The notes: generated by a model from the letters alone, not told the origin. A stretch of DNA of 64,000 nt from Lustribacter sp965277075 (GCA_965277075.1 OZ255707.1:3410001-3474000); one strand, 5' to 3'; counted from the first letter of the stretch, positions 15,991 to 24,905 are shown. Numbers and translations: made by a program.

Positions 15991-17280
15991 ATGTCCACGA
16001 ACATCGCGCGCCTTCTCGCAACCGTTGCGCTCGTCTCTGTGCCGCTCTCCGCCCGTGCGCAAACCGGATCGTTTTATGTCCCGCCGAAACTGGTCAAGCC
16101 GGGTGCGAGTACGTCGGCAGTGTCGGGTTCCGGAAACGTTACCGTGCAGGTGTTCGTCAAGAAGGACGGCTCGTTTAACGTTACGCACGTGATCAAAACG
16201 ACGAACGCGAGCAACAACGCAGCCGCGCTCGAGATTGCAAAAACTTCTTCGTACAAACCGGCGCAGCGCGACGGTAAATCCGTCGACGGGTTCTACGACT
16301 ACACGCTGAAGTTCGCGAACGCGGGCGTCGTGAGCGCGAGCCCGACGGCCGCCGCATACGCTGCGATTCGCGCCGGCAAGTATGCGGACGCGAAAGCGCA
16401 GTTGCAAACCTACCTGCAAGCCCATCCCGGCGACGTGCAAGCGAATACGCTGCTCGGCGTCGCAAACGCGTTTTCGGGCGACAACGTCGCGGCGGCGGCC
16501 GCGTTTGACAACGTACCGTCCGTTCCGGATCAGTACAAGAGCCTGGCCGCTCAAGCGTACGGGAAAAACGCGTCGGCATTACTCGGCGATCAAAAATTTA
16601 AAGAAGCCGCCGCGAGCGCGGGCCACGTGATCGAATTGAGTCCGGCGTCGCCGCAGGGGTACTACCTGCGGGGCGTGGCCAGCGCGAACCAGCAGAATTT
16701 TCAAGCGGCGGTCCCGGATTTGCAAAAAGCGCTCGGTCTTGCGAAGGACGCGAAAGCCGACGACAAGACGCTCGCTCAGATCGACATGAGCTTGTCGGTG
16801 GCGCAACTCAATACTGGAGCCTACGATGCCGCCGCCGCATCGGGAAAAGAGGCGCTTCGCTACGATCCCTCGCTGCAATCGAAACTCACGCAAGCGCAAT
16901 ACGCTGCCGTTATGAACGATGCGGTCGCACAGGCCAACGCCGGCAAAGTCAGCGATGCCGTCGCGCGACTCGAAAACGGCGCGACCCTCTTCCCCGCCGA
17001 CGCGGGGAACTTCTACGGGCAAGCCGCGTTCATCATGCTCACCGACAAAACGCCGGATTATAAGAAGTTAAAGACCGAATCGGACAAAGCGCTTGCAGCG
17101 GATCCGACGAACGGACGAGCGCTGCTCGTGAGCGCCTTCGTCGCTGCGCAAGCCGGCGACCAAAAGACGGCGCTGGCCAACATGAACAAGGCAAAGGCAA
17201 GTCCGCTGTACAGTAGCGACCCCGTGTTTGCAAAACAAGTAGACGACAATCTGAAAAAACTTAGCGCCCCCGCGCACTAA
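15991..17280 (+). CDS. Exported TonB-domain and TPR protein
   Basis: A 429-residue protein with a signal peptide (cleavage near ARAQT), a TonB C-terminal-like domain (about residues 45-110: GNVTVQVFVKKDGSFNVTHV, AALEIAKTSSYKPAQRDGK) and a long TPR array (about 120-420; YAAIRAGKYADAKAQLQTYL, LRGVASANQQNFQAAVPDL). The order TonB domain then TPR is unusual. It sits directly before exbB-exbD-exbD-tonB, so it may be a periplasmic partner of that system. The start lies one base after the tyrA stop. Confidence 0.7.
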   Translation: MSTNIARLLATVALVSVPLSARAQTGSFYVPPKLVKPGASTSAVSGSGNVTVQVFVKKDGSFNVTHVIKTTNASNNAAALEIAKTSSYKPAQRDGKSVDGFYDYTLKFANAGVVSASPTAAAYAAIRAGKYADAKAQLQTYLQAHPGDVQANTLLGVANAFSGDNVAAAAAFDNVPSVPDQYKSLAAQAYGKNASALLGDQKFKEAAASAGHVIELSPASPQGYYLRGVASANQQNFQAAVPDLQKALGLAKDAKADDKTLAQIDMSLSVAQLNTGAYDAAAASGKEALRYDPSLQSKLTQAQYAAVMNDAVAQANAGKVSDAVARLENGATLFPADAGNFYGQAAFIMLTDKTPDYKKLKTESDKALAADPTNGRALLVSAFVAAQAGDQKTALANMNKAKASPLYSSDPVFAKQVDDNLKKLSAPAH

Positions 17281-17304
17281 ACGTTCGACATTTGCACGAA
17301 AAAG

Positions 17305-17351
17305 CGACGAGGAATCATAGAATGAGGGGCCAACACCCCTGAGCCTCGTCG
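17305..17351 (+). promoter_or_regulatory. Structured stem-loop before exbB
   Basis: CGACGAGG (17305-17312) pairs with CCTCGTCG (17344-17351), with an inner stem AGGGG/CCCCT (17325-17340). It lies in the 111-nt gap between the TonB-TPR gene and exbB. There is no T tract, so it may act as an mRNA processing or attenuation structure rather than a terminator. exbB has its own GGAG site 6-7 nt before its GTG. Confidence 0.4.
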
Positions 17352-17391
17352 GCCGCATCGCCTCTAATTTCTTTTTGCCCGGAGAACGTAC

Positions 17392-18069
17392 GTGGACATT
17401 GGAGCTTTTTTCCAAACAATCGCAAGCGGCGGCCCCGCGATGTGGGCGTTGTTGCTCCTCTCGATCGTCGCTATCGCCATCGTGATCGAACGCCTGATGT
17501 TCTTTTCGAGCCAACACTCGGACTCGAAGGGTTTGCTGAGGTCGCTCGGTCAGAAGATCGCTTCCGACGATCTTAACGGCGCGATCAAAGTATGTCAGCA
17601 GAACAAGGGCATGTTGCCGAAAATTCTCGAGTTCGGCCTCAAGCGCGGTGAGAAGAATCGCGCCGATATCACTGATGCCCTATCGATCGCGCTCATGGAG
17701 CATCTCAACGCACTCGAACGCAACTTGGGCATTATCGGAACGATCGCCGTTATCGCGCCGTTCGTCGGTCTCTTCGGAACGGTGCTCGGCATCATCCGCG
17801 CGTTCCAAGACATTGCGCTCAAAGGCAATTCGACGCCGGCCGTTGTCGCGGCAGGTGTGTCCGAGGCGCTGATCACGACCGCCGCCGGCCTCTTCGTTGC
17901 CGTCGTCTCGGTCATTTTCTTCAACTACTTCAAGTCGCGCATCAAGGCGTACAATCAAGAGATGATCGTCGCCGCGAATCAGCTTGCCGAAATGTTGCAC
18001 TTCCATAACACCGGCGCACCGATCCCGACCGATCTCTATCAGCCGACGGCCGTCACCGGCGCACGCTAA
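17392..18069 (+). CDS. exbB: ExbB/TolQ-family proton channel protein
   Basis: The 225-residue MotA/TolQ/ExbB protein has three membrane helices (about 15-35, 115-140, 155-180). The conserved block IAVIAPFVGLFGTVLGIIRAF and AGVSEALITTAAGLFVAVVS are diagnostic. With ExbD it forms the proton-driven motor that powers TonB. The GTG start has a GGAG site. The stop overlaps the exbD start (TAATG). Confidence 0.93.
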   Translation: MDIGAFFQTIASGGPAMWALLLLSIVAIAIVIERLMFFSSQHSDSKGLLRSLGQKIASDDLNGAIKVCQQNKGMLPKILEFGLKRGEKNRADITDALSIALMEHLNALERNLGIIGTIAVIAPFVGLFGTVLGIIRAFQDIALKGNSTPAVVAAGVSEALITTAAGLFVAVVSVIFFNYFKSRIKAYNQEMIVAANQLAEMLHFHNTGAPIPTDLYQPTAVTGAR

Positions 18070-18482
18070 TGTCCATGGTTGGTTCAGCGGGCGACGACGA
18101 GGTGATGGCGGAGATCAACATCACGCCGTTCACCGACGTGTTGCTCGTGCTGCTCATCATCTTCATGATCTTGGCCGCGCTCGTAACCCCGCCCGGCTTC
18201 CAAAAGAACTTGCCGGACAAGTCCGACAACGCCCCGATCGTCCAGCTCAAGAAACAGGATAACATCGAAGTGCTGGTGAGCGAGAAAGGCGTGATGTACG
18301 TCGACAACAAGAAGTCCGATCCGCAGCATATCTACGCCGACATGGCGGATGCGAAACGGCAGAAGGGCAACAAGCACGTCTCGCTGACCGCAGACGTCAA
18401 AGCGCCGTACCAGGCGGTTATCACCGTGCTCGACGCTGCGCGCCTGAACGGGCTCGACGACGTCGGATTCGTGACGTCCTAG
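18069..18482 (+). CDS. exbD: ExbD/TolR-family protein 1
   Basis: A 137-residue protein with one N-terminal membrane helix containing the proton-carrying Asp in MAEINITPFTDVLLVLLIIF, followed by a periplasmic domain. It is the first of two tandem ExbD proteins. Its stop TAG is formed by the CTAG at the left end of a MITE-like element. Confidence 0.93.
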   Translation: MSMVGSAGDDEVMAEINITPFTDVLLVLLIIFMILAALVTPPGFQKNLPDKSDNAPIVQLKKQDNIEVLVSEKGVMYVDNKKSDPQHIYADMADAKRQKGNKHVSLTADVKAPYQAVITVLDAARLNGLDDVGFVTS

Positions 18483-18643
18483 TGCCCTGTCTCGCAAATG
18501 CCGATACAGTCGCTCGGCGCTTTTCCGCCGTCGCGGCGTCGCTCATCGCTCAAAGGGCGCAGCCCTTGAGCGCTCTTCGCTCCTTGCGACGACGAAAAAT
18601 CGCTCTCACTTTGTGTATCGCCACTTGCGAGGCAGGACACTAG
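18479..18643 (+). mobile_element. MITE-like element (165 bp) between the two exbD genes, with bridging ORF
   Basis: Imperfect terminal inverted repeats of about 30 bp bound the segment: CTAGTGCCCTGTCTCGCAAA on the left, and the right end read in reverse is CTAGTGTCCTGCCTCGCAAG. Both then continue to CGATACA. An inner hairpin GCTCAAAGGGC/GCCCTTGAGC is present. No transposase is encoded. GTG 18482 overlaps the exbD stop (TAGTG) and reads 53 codons across the whole element to TAG 18641-18643, one base before the next ATG. The insertion therefore keeps a continuous translational link in the operon. Confidence 0.6.
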
Positions 18644-18644
18644 C

Positions 18645-19070
18645 ATGGCCGTAACGAGCGGTCAAGGCGAAGACGAGGTGATGTCGACCATCAACATCAC
18701 GCCGTTCACCGACGTGTTGCTGGTGCTCCTGATCATCTTCATCATCCTTGCCTCGGTCACCAAAGAGCCGAAGTTGCCCCAAGCGAAAAACTCGCTGAAG
18801 GTGTTGCCGTCGCAGATCGTCGTGCTCATCGACGCGAAGAATCGCGTCCAAGTCGGTTCGACGATCGTCGATCAGAGCGACGCCTCGCGCGTATTCCACG
18901 ATCTCGTGCAACAGACCGGCGGGCGTTTGCGCACCGTCATTATCAAATCCGATCCGAAAGCTGATTTCGGTACGATCTTGCGTGTGATGGACTCCGCCAA
19001 AAATGAGGGCTTGACCGGTTTCGGACTCGCGAATCATGTCGAAGGCCAGCCCGAAGGTCAATCGTCGTAA
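18645..19070 (+). CDS. exbD: ExbD/TolR-family protein 2
   Basis: A 141-residue ExbD paralog with the same proton-path helix (MSTINITPFTDVLLVLLIIF). It diverges from the first copy after the helix. Two ExbD proteins per ExbB are common where a heteromeric motor is used. It starts one base after the MITE-like element and ends one base before tonB. Confidence 0.93.
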   Translation: MAVTSGQGEDEVMSTINITPFTDVLLVLLIIFIILASVTKEPKLPQAKNSLKVLPSQIVVLIDAKNRVQVGSTIVDQSDASRVFHDLVQQTGGRLRTVIIKSDPKADFGTILRVMDSAKNEGLTGFGLANHVEGQPEGQSS

Positions 19071-19071
19071 G

Positions 19072-19833
19072 ATGAGTTCGCAGCCGCCCAAGGCCCCGCC
19101 CACGGCTCGTGAGCGGACGCAGAATTTTCTGCTCTACGGTTTCGGGCTCTCGATTCTGCTGCACTTGATCGTCGGCCCGTTCGTACACTTTGAGCGCACG
19201 TCCGAAGCGCCGGAAAAGATCGAAACGGTCAAAATCGACAAAATGCCGACGCCGCCGCCGACGCCCAAACCGACGCCGAAGCCGACGCCGACTCCGCCAC
19301 CGACGCCGCCGCCCAAAGAGACGCCGCCGCCGAAGCAAACGCCGGAGCCGCCGAAGCCCAAAGAAATTAAGATCAATACGCTCAAAACCAAAGCCCATAG
19401 CGGCGGTCCGTCTGAGCAGGCGAATACCCACACCCAAGGCTCGACCAACGGCGTGCCGCTCGGTTCGCCGACCGGAGCGGCGACGAGCGGTCCCGTGGTG
19501 ACTGCGGCGCCGGCGCCTCCGCCGACACCTCAGCCCACACCGACGCCGCTCGCATGCGCCGTTCCCAACGCCGACGCAAGGACGGTCAATGCCGCGCAGC
19601 CGGAGACGCCGGCCCTCGCGCAACAGCAAGGCATCACCGGTGAAGTCGCGGTGTTGGTGACGCTCGATGAGAACAGTCGTCTCGTCGATGCGAAGGTATC
19701 CCGGTCGCCGAGTCCGCTTTTGAATCAGGCGGCGCTCCAGGCGGCTCGTCAAAGTTCGTTTAAGACGCGCGTCGTCGCATGCAAACCCGTTGCGGACAGC
19801 TACAACTTCATCGTCGACTTCCAGTCACAATAG
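19072..19833 (+). CDS. tonB: TonB energy-transducing protein
   Basis: The 253-residue protein has one N-terminal membrane helix with the TonB S-x3-H signature (Ser27, His31 in GLSILLHLIV). A long Pro/Thr/Lys periplasmic spacer follows (about 55-105, PTPKPTPKPTPTPP repeats), then a second Pro-rich stretch, and a C-terminal TonB domain (ITGEVAVLVTLDENSRLVDA; NQAALQAARQSSFK). It transmits proton-motive force to outer-membrane receptors. ATG 19072, one base after the exbD stop, is preferred over the upstream in-frame ATG 19036. Confidence 0.9.
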   Translation: MSSQPPKAPPTARERTQNFLLYGFGLSILLHLIVGPFVHFERTSEAPEKIETVKIDKMPTPPPTPKPTPKPTPTPPPTPPPKETPPPKQTPEPPKPKEIKINTLKTKAHSGGPSEQANTHTQGSTNGVPLGSPTGAATSGPVVTAAPAPPPTPQPTPTPLACAVPNADARTVNAAQPETPALAQQQGITGEVAVLVTLDENSRLVDAKVSRSPSPLLNQAALQAARQSSFKTRVVACKPVADSYNFIVDFQSQ

Positions 19834-20691
19834 GTGTCGTTCGCTCAGGCAATGATCCTCGCGCTGCTGCAAGGCGTGAGCGAGTTGTTTCCGATTTCCA
19901 GTCTCGGGCACACGGTGCTCATTCCGCCGCTGCTGCGTTGGCACGTCGACGAGCGCGATGAATCGTTTCTCGCCTTCGTCGTCGTGCTGCACTTGGGAAC
20001 GGCGATCGCGCTGCTCGTCTACTATCGGGCGACGTGGGTACGTATCGTGCGCGCGTTTGTCGCGAGTATCGTTCGCGGTCGATTCACCGGCGACCGCGAT
20101 GAAAAACTCGCATGGTTGCTTGTCGTCGGAACGATTCCGGTCGGCATTCTCGGCGTGCTCTTCCAGCAGAGCGTTCGCGCCCTCTTTGCCTCACCGATTC
20201 CGGTTGCGGTCTTTCTCATGATCAACGCGCTCGTCATGTTCGCCGGAGAAGCCCTGCGGCGGCGGCAAAGTGCACGCGCGGACCGCGAATCGAAGCCGAT
20301 CGACCGCTTGACGTGGGCGCAGAGTGCCGGGGTGGGCATCGCACAGAGTTTTGCCCTCTTACCGGGCATCTCACGGTCGGGTGCGTCGATCGTGGCGGGA
20401 CTGCTCGTCGACCTCGATCACGAGGACGCGGCGACGTATTCATTTTTGTTGGCGACGCCGGTGATTCTGCTCGCGAGCGTGCTGGAGATACCCGAGCTCT
20501 TCAAACCGGGCGTCGGAATCGGTCCCGTCGAAGCGATTTCCGGATGCGTGCTCGCGGGTCTCACCGCCTACGCGTCGGTCGCGTTTCTCACGCGCTATTT
20601 CCAGCACAACGATTTACGTCCGTTCGGCTGGTATTGTCTTCTCGCCGGCGCCGCGGCGCTGGTTCTCTTCAGTACGAAAGTGATTGCATGA
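19834..20691 (+). CDS. uppP: Undecaprenyl-diphosphatase
   Basis: UppP/BacA (285 residues, multi-spanning) dephosphorylates undecaprenyl diphosphate to recycle the peptidoglycan lipid carrier. The two active-site motifs are present: GVSELFPISSLGH and LLPGISRSGASI. The GTG start follows the tonB stop directly with no gap. The stop overlaps the next ATG. Confidence 0.95.
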   Translation: MSFAQAMILALLQGVSELFPISSLGHTVLIPPLLRWHVDERDESFLAFVVVLHLGTAIALLVYYRATWVRIVRAFVASIVRGRFTGDRDEKLAWLLVVGTIPVGILGVLFQQSVRALFASPIPVAVFLMINALVMFAGEALRRRQSARADRESKPIDRLTWAQSAGVGIAQSFALLPGISRSGASIVAGLLVDLDHEDAATYSFLLATPVILLASVLEIPELFKPGVGIGPVEAISGCVLAGLTAYASVAFLTRYFQHNDLRPFGWYCLLAGAAALVLFSTKVIA

Positions 20692-20894
20692 AGGCCCTCG
20701 CCATCGTCCTCGCCGTTGTGTTCGTCGTTTGCGCGATCGTGTCGATCGCCCACCCGCTCGAGCCGAGCACGGTGACGCGCGCGCTCGGCTTTTCAAGCGA
20801 TAAAGCACACGCGAAACATCCGTTTCTCTACTTTGTGCTGGCGGTGCTTTCGCTCGTGTGGCTGCGCTTCCAATCGGCGCAACCCGCGCGTTGA
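20688..20894 (+). CDS. Small two-helix membrane protein
   Basis: A 68-residue protein with hydrophobic segments at about 2-20 (ALAIVLAVVFVVCAIVSIA) and 45-60 (FLYFVLAVLSLVWLRF). The family is not recognised. It is coupled to uppP (ATGA) and moaC (TTGA). It may simply be a small membrane stress or assembly protein. Confidence 0.6.
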   Translation: MKALAIVLAVVFVVCAIVSIAHPLEPSTVTRALGFSSDKAHAKHPFLYFVLAVLSLVWLRFQSAQPAR

Positions 20895-21379
20895 CCGACG
20901 ACGCCGATCCGACTCCCTCGCACATCGCCGCTGACGGTTCGGTCGCGATGGTCGATGTCGGTGACAAGGCATTCACCCGGCGAAGCGCGCGTGCCTCGGC
21001 GCGTGTACGGTTACCGGAAACCGTCGCACGGGCGCTGCGCGCAGCGACATTGCCCAAAGGCGATGCGTTCGTGACGGCTCAGCTTGCCGGCATCTTTGCG
21101 GCGAAACAGACCGGCGCGTTGATTCCGCTCTGTCATCCGCTCCCGCTCGACACGGTTGACGTTGCGTTTGCTTGGGAATCGGACACGGTGCTGCGCATCG
21201 ACGGACGTGCGATCACGACGGCGAAGACGGGCGTCGAGATGGAAGCGCTCGTTGCAACGACCGTTGCGGCGCTCACGATCTACGACATGTGCAAGGCCGT
21301 CGACAAGGGCATCGTCATCGAAGCGGTGCGGCTCGAAGAGAAGACCGGTGGCAAGAGCGGTGACTGGCATGCCGGCTGA
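20891..21379 (+). CDS. moaC: Cyclic pyranopterin monophosphate synthase
   Basis: MoaC makes cyclic pyranopterin monophosphate in the second half of molybdopterin step 1. Key segments are LIPLCHPLPLDTVDV, GVEMEALVATTVAALTIYDM and CKAVDKGIVIEAVRLEEKTGG, with the catalytic lysine. TTG 20891 overlaps the previous stop (TTGA) and gives a normal 162-residue protein. moaA is not in the window. Confidence 0.93.
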   Translation: MTDDADPTPSHIAADGSVAMVDVGDKAFTRRSARASARVRLPETVARALRAATLPKGDAFVTAQLAGIFAAKQTGALIPLCHPLPLDTVDVAFAWESDTVLRIDGRAITTAKTGVEMEALVATTVAALTIYDMCKAVDKGIVIEAVRLEEKTGGKSGDWHAG

Positions 21380-21857
21380 TCCGTATCGTGTCGCGGCGAT
21401 CGTTTTGAGCGATCGTGCCGCCCGTGGTGAGCGGCCAGATGCGTGCCTGCCGATCATCCGCGAACTTCTCGACGAGCGCTTCCGCCTCGACGACGAACGC
21501 GTCATCGCCGACGACCCGGCCGCGCTGCAGGCGGCGTTGATCGAACTCTGCGATCGGGGTCTCGCCCTGATCTTGACCAGCGGCGGTACCGGACTCGCGT
21601 CGCGCGACCGGACTCCGCAAGCCACCGCCGCCGTCCTCGACTATGAGGTGCCGGGCATCGGGGAGACGATGCGCGCCGCTTCGATCGAACATGTGCCGAC
21701 CGCGATGCTCTCTCGCGCGATCGCCGGCGTTCGGGATAAAACGCTGATCGTCAATCTTCCCGGTAGTCCGAAAGCCGTGCGTGAAACGCTCGACGTGATA
21801 CGTCCGGTATTGCCGCACGCGCTCGATTTGCTTGGCGGAACTGTCTCGGACGGCTGA
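21369..21857 (+). CDS. moaB: Molybdopterin adenylyltransferase-like protein (MoaB/MogA)
   Basis: A 162-residue MoCF-domain protein with the motifs LILTSGGTGLASRDRTPQAT and VNLPGSPKAVRETLDVI. It adenylylates molybdopterin before molybdenum insertion. It overlaps moaC by 11 nt. MoaB and MogA cannot be distinguished from sequence alone. Confidence 0.9.
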   Translation: MPADPYRVAAIVLSDRAARGERPDACLPIIRELLDERFRLDDERVIADDPAALQAALIELCDRGLALILTSGGTGLASRDRTPQATAAVLDYEVPGIGETMRAASIEHVPTAMLSRAIAGVRDKTLIVNLPGSPKAVRETLDVIRPVLPHALDLLGGTVSDG

Positions 21858-21862
21858 AGGTT

Positions 21863-21901
21863 GTGCGTTCTATCGGACGCAAGGCAACGTCAATACGGTG
21901 A
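21863..21901 (+). other. Bridging mini-ORF between moaB and folC
   Basis: GTG 21863 lies 5 nt after the moaB stop. It reads 12 codons to a TGA (21899-21901) that overlaps the folC GTG 21898 (GTGA). The geometry supports GTG 21898 as the folC start. Confidence 0.35.
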
Positions 21902-23217
21902 ATTTCTCCAGCGCGCAATCATATCTACTCGGATTGATCAACGAACAGGCTTCCCGTCGAGCGCCGAACCGGCTCGACCGCATTCGCGCGTTCGTCGCCG
22001 AACTCGGCGAGCCGCAGTTGCGGTATCCTACGTTGCACGTCGCTGGAACGAGCGGTAAAGGCTCGACCGCAACGATGTTGGCCGCGATCTTCCAAGAAGC
22101 GGGACAGCGCGTCGGCCTGCACACGAAGCCGCACCTTTCCTCGGTTACCGAACGCATCCGGATCGACGGGACGGCGATCGCCGAAGATGCATTCGGCGAT
22201 CTGCTGAGCGAGATGATGCCGGCGATCGACCAGGTGTCCCTCGATCATGGACGCCCGTCGTACTATGAAACGCTGCTCGCGCTCGCGTTCGTCGCGTTCG
22301 CACAGGCCGGCGTCGACGTTGCGGTGATCGAAGCGGGCGTCGGCGGAAAGCTCGACGGCACGAATGTGCTGCAGCCGCTCGTCTCGATCGTCACGAACGT
22401 ATCGCTCGACCATACGGAGATCTTGGGCGATACGACGGCGCTGATTGCGCGTGACAAAGCCGGTATCGCGAAGGCCGGTGTCCCGCTGGTGTCGGACGTC
22501 GACGATCCGGACGCGAGGGGCGAAATCGAAGCCGCCTGCGCAGCCGCCGGCGCACCATTCGTGTCGGTTCGCGACACGGTAACGATCGAGGCACGCCGCG
22601 GCGAGCGCTACGGTCAGTCGTTCGACGTCGTCACGCCGGTCGACCGGTACCAGCTCTCGCTGCCGGTCCTCGGCGCGTTCCAACAGCGCAACGCCGCCGT
22701 CGCGATTCGCGCACTCGAACAACTCGAAGGCGACCTGCGTCCGGCGAAAGCAACGATCGAAAATGGTCTCTCGCGCCTGGTGATTCCGGGGCGGATGGAG
22801 TTCTTTCCGTCGCATCCCAGCCTCGTCTTCGACGTCGCGCACAACGCCGACAAGATGTCTCACCTCGTCGATGCGCTCGCGGAGACATTTCCCGGCCGTC
22901 GTTTCTCATTCGTCATCGCGATGGCGGAGATGCGCGACATCCCGGGTCTGCTCGAGCCGCTTCGTCGCCTCCGCGCGACGTTTACGTTTACGTCGTTCGA
23001 CCATGTCGCCGGCCGTACGGCGACGCGACCCCAACGCATCGCGAGCATCGCGCAGGATCTCGGTCTTTGGGGCCGCGCAATCGGCGATCCGGTCGACGCC
23101 CTTTCAATCGCGCGGCGCAATGCCGATGCCGGCGACATCGTCGTCGTGACGGGCTCGACGTTCGTCGTCGCCGCGTTACGTGATTGGTGGTTGACGAACG
23201 TCGTGTCGCGTGTCTGA
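21898..23217 (+). CDS. folC: Bifunctional folylpolyglutamate/dihydrofolate synthase
   Basis: A Mur-ligase-family enzyme (439 residues) that adds glutamate to dihydropteroate and tetrahydrofolate. The ATP loop is VAGTSGKGSTATML near residue 45; GLHTKPHLSSVTERIRIDG, DVAVIEAGVGGKLDGTNV and ITNVSLDHTEILGDT are classic FolC segments, and LVFDVAHN lies in the C-terminal domain. GTG 21898 gives the usual N-terminus (SAQSYLLGL). It begins a folC-folP-folB-folK run. Confidence 0.95.
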   Translation: MNFSSAQSYLLGLINEQASRRAPNRLDRIRAFVAELGEPQLRYPTLHVAGTSGKGSTATMLAAIFQEAGQRVGLHTKPHLSSVTERIRIDGTAIAEDAFGDLLSEMMPAIDQVSLDHGRPSYYETLLALAFVAFAQAGVDVAVIEAGVGGKLDGTNVLQPLVSIVTNVSLDHTEILGDTTALIARDKAGIAKAGVPLVSDVDDPDARGEIEAACAAAGAPFVSVRDTVTIEARRGERYGQSFDVVTPVDRYQLSLPVLGAFQQRNAAVAIRALEQLEGDLRPAKATIENGLSRLVIPGRMEFFPSHPSLVFDVAHNADKMSHLVDALAETFPGRRFSFVIAMAEMRDIPGLLEPLRRLRATFTFTSFDHVAGRTATRPQRIASIAQDLGLWGRAIGDPVDALSIARRNADAGDIVVVTGSTFVVAALRDWWLTNVVSRV

Positions 23218-24073
23218 AGTTACGACACGCGGTGCGCTGCGCGTCCGCGGCCGGACGTTGGCGTGGGGCGCGCGCACGTACGTCATGGGTATCGTGAACG
23301 TGTCGCCGGATTCGTTCTCGGGTGACGGCGCGCTCGACGTTCCGGGCGTTCTCGAGCGACTCGCGGTGCAGCGCGCCGCGGGCAGCGACATCATCGACAT
23401 CGGTGCGGAATCGACACGTCCGGGGTATCAGCCGATCGATGCCGCAACCGAGTGCGCGCGGCTCGTACCGATCGTTGCGGCAGCCCGGGCAGCCGATTCG
23501 GGCGCGATTTTGTCGATCGATACGTTCAAAGGCGACGTGTATCGCGCAGCGCACGCGGCCGGCGGCGACATCCTGAATTCGATCTGGGGCGCGACCGATG
23601 CGCTGATCGAGGTTGCGCTCGCGACGAGTTCGCCGATCGTCGTCATGCACAACAAAGCCGTTGCGATCTACGAGCGCGACGTCGTCGATGACGTCCTTGC
23701 CTCGCTGGACGTATCCGCGCGACGCTGCGTGCGCGCGGGACTGCCCCCGGAGCATGTGATCCTCGATCCGGGCATCGGTTTCGGAAAAACGCCGGAACAC
23801 AATCTGGCCGTGCTCGGGGCACTGCCGCGGCTCGTCGCGCTTGGCTTTCCGACGCTGCTGGGGACCTCGCGCAAATCGACGATCGGCCGGCTCACGGGGC
23901 GCGACGTCGATCAGCGCGCGTTCGGCACCGCCGCGACCGTCGCTCTCGCCGCCGCCGCGGGCATCGACATCGTCCGCGTGCACGACGTGGCCTCACAGCG
24001 TGACGTCGTGCATGTCGCCGATGCGATCGTACGCGGGTGGCGACCCGCTGGCTGGCATGACGTTCTCCGGTGA
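23210..24073 (+). CDS. folP: Dihydropteroate synthase
   Basis: A TIM-barrel enzyme that joins pABA to dihydropterin pyrophosphate. MGIVNVSPDSFSGDG and DIIDIGAESTRPGYQ are the two family signatures; DPGIGFGKTPEHNLAVL and LLGTSRKSTIG complete the active site. The length, 287 residues, is normal. GTG 23210 overlaps the end of folC. Confidence 0.95.
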   Translation: MSEVTTRGALRVRGRTLAWGARTYVMGIVNVSPDSFSGDGALDVPGVLERLAVQRAAGSDIIDIGAESTRPGYQPIDAATECARLVPIVAAARAADSGAILSIDTFKGDVYRAAHAAGGDILNSIWGATDALIEVALATSSPIVVMHNKAVAIYERDVVDDVLASLDVSARRCVRAGLPPEHVILDPGIGFGKTPEHNLAVLGALPRLVALGFPTLLGTSRKSTIGRLTGRDVDQRAFGTAATVALAAAAGIDIVRVHDVASQRDVVHVADAIVRGWRPAGWHDVLR

Positions 24074-24423
24074 CGGACAGCATCGAAGTTCGCGGCATTC
24101 GCGTGTTCGGGCGACACGGCGCAAACGCCGGCGAGAAAGACGTCCCGCAGCCGTTCGACATCGATGTATGCCTCGACGTCGATCTGCGCGACGCTCGTCG
24201 AAGCGATGCCTTGGTGGACACCGTCAACTACGACGCATTGCATCGCACGATCGTTAGAATCGTCACCGAACGCTCCTACGACCTGCTCGAACGTCTTGGT
24301 CAAGCTGTGCTCGACGCGATCTTGACCGACGCTCGCGTCTCCCACGCCACCGTGCGCATCGCCAAACCGCGCCTGATGGCGGGTGCGACACCGATCATTA
24401 CGCTGCGCCAAGCGCGGACGTGA
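24070..24423 (+). CDS. folB: Dihydroneopterin aldolase
   Basis: FolB (117 residues) cleaves dihydroneopterin to hydroxymethyl-dihydropterin. The segments VFGRHGANAGEKDVPQPFDI (pterin-pocket Glu), DTVNYDALHRTI and IAKPRLMAGATP (catalytic Lys) are present. It overlaps both folP and folK by 4 nt. Confidence 0.93.
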   Translation: MTDSIEVRGIRVFGRHGANAGEKDVPQPFDIDVCLDVDLRDARRSDALVDTVNYDALHRTIVRIVTERSYDLLERLGQAVLDAILTDARVSHATVRIAKPRLMAGATPIITLRQART

Positions 24424-24905
24424 ACCGGGCGCATATCGGCCTCGGCGCGAATCTCGGCGATCCGGTCGCGACGCTGCACAGCGCGCGTCGCGGCCTTGCG
24501 GCGTTCGGCATCGTTGCGACCAGCTCATCGTTATATCGAACGGCGGCGTGGGGCGTGACCAACCAGCCGCCGTTCATTAACGCGGCGCTCGCGCTCGACA
24601 CCGAACTGGCTCCGCGTCCGTTGCTCGCCGCGCTCAAGGAACTCGAAGCGGGGCTCGGCCGTGTCGCAACGTATCGCTGGGGTCCGCGCGCGATCGACTT
24701 AGACATCCTCACGTACGACGACCTCGAACTCCACGATGCGGACTTGACGATTCCGCATGTGCGGCTTGCCGAACGCGCGTTCGTGCTGGTGCCGCTCGCG
24801 GAGATCGAACCGGGGTTCGGCGAATTGCGCGACGCGTTGCCGCCTGCCGACTTGGCCACGGTGGAACGAATCGGACCGTTCGAACGCGAAGAGTTCGCGG
24901 AATGA
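24420..24905 (+). CDS. folK: 2-amino-4-hydroxy-6-hydroxymethyldihydropteridine pyrophosphokinase
   Basis: HPPK (161 residues) pyrophosphorylates hydroxymethyl-dihydropterin. Signatures are GLGANLGDPVATLHSA, YRTAAWGVTNQPPFINAAL, RWGPRAIDLDILTYDD (the metal-binding aspartates) and IPHVRLAERAFVLVPLAEI. The GTG start overlaps the folB stop. Confidence 0.95.
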   Translation: MNRAHIGLGANLGDPVATLHSARRGLAAFGIVATSSSLYRTAAWGVTNQPPFINAALALDTELAPRPLLAALKELEAGLGRVATYRWGPRAIDLDILTYDDLELHDADLTIPHVRLAERAFVLVPLAEIEPGFGELRDALPPADLATVERIGPFEREEFAE

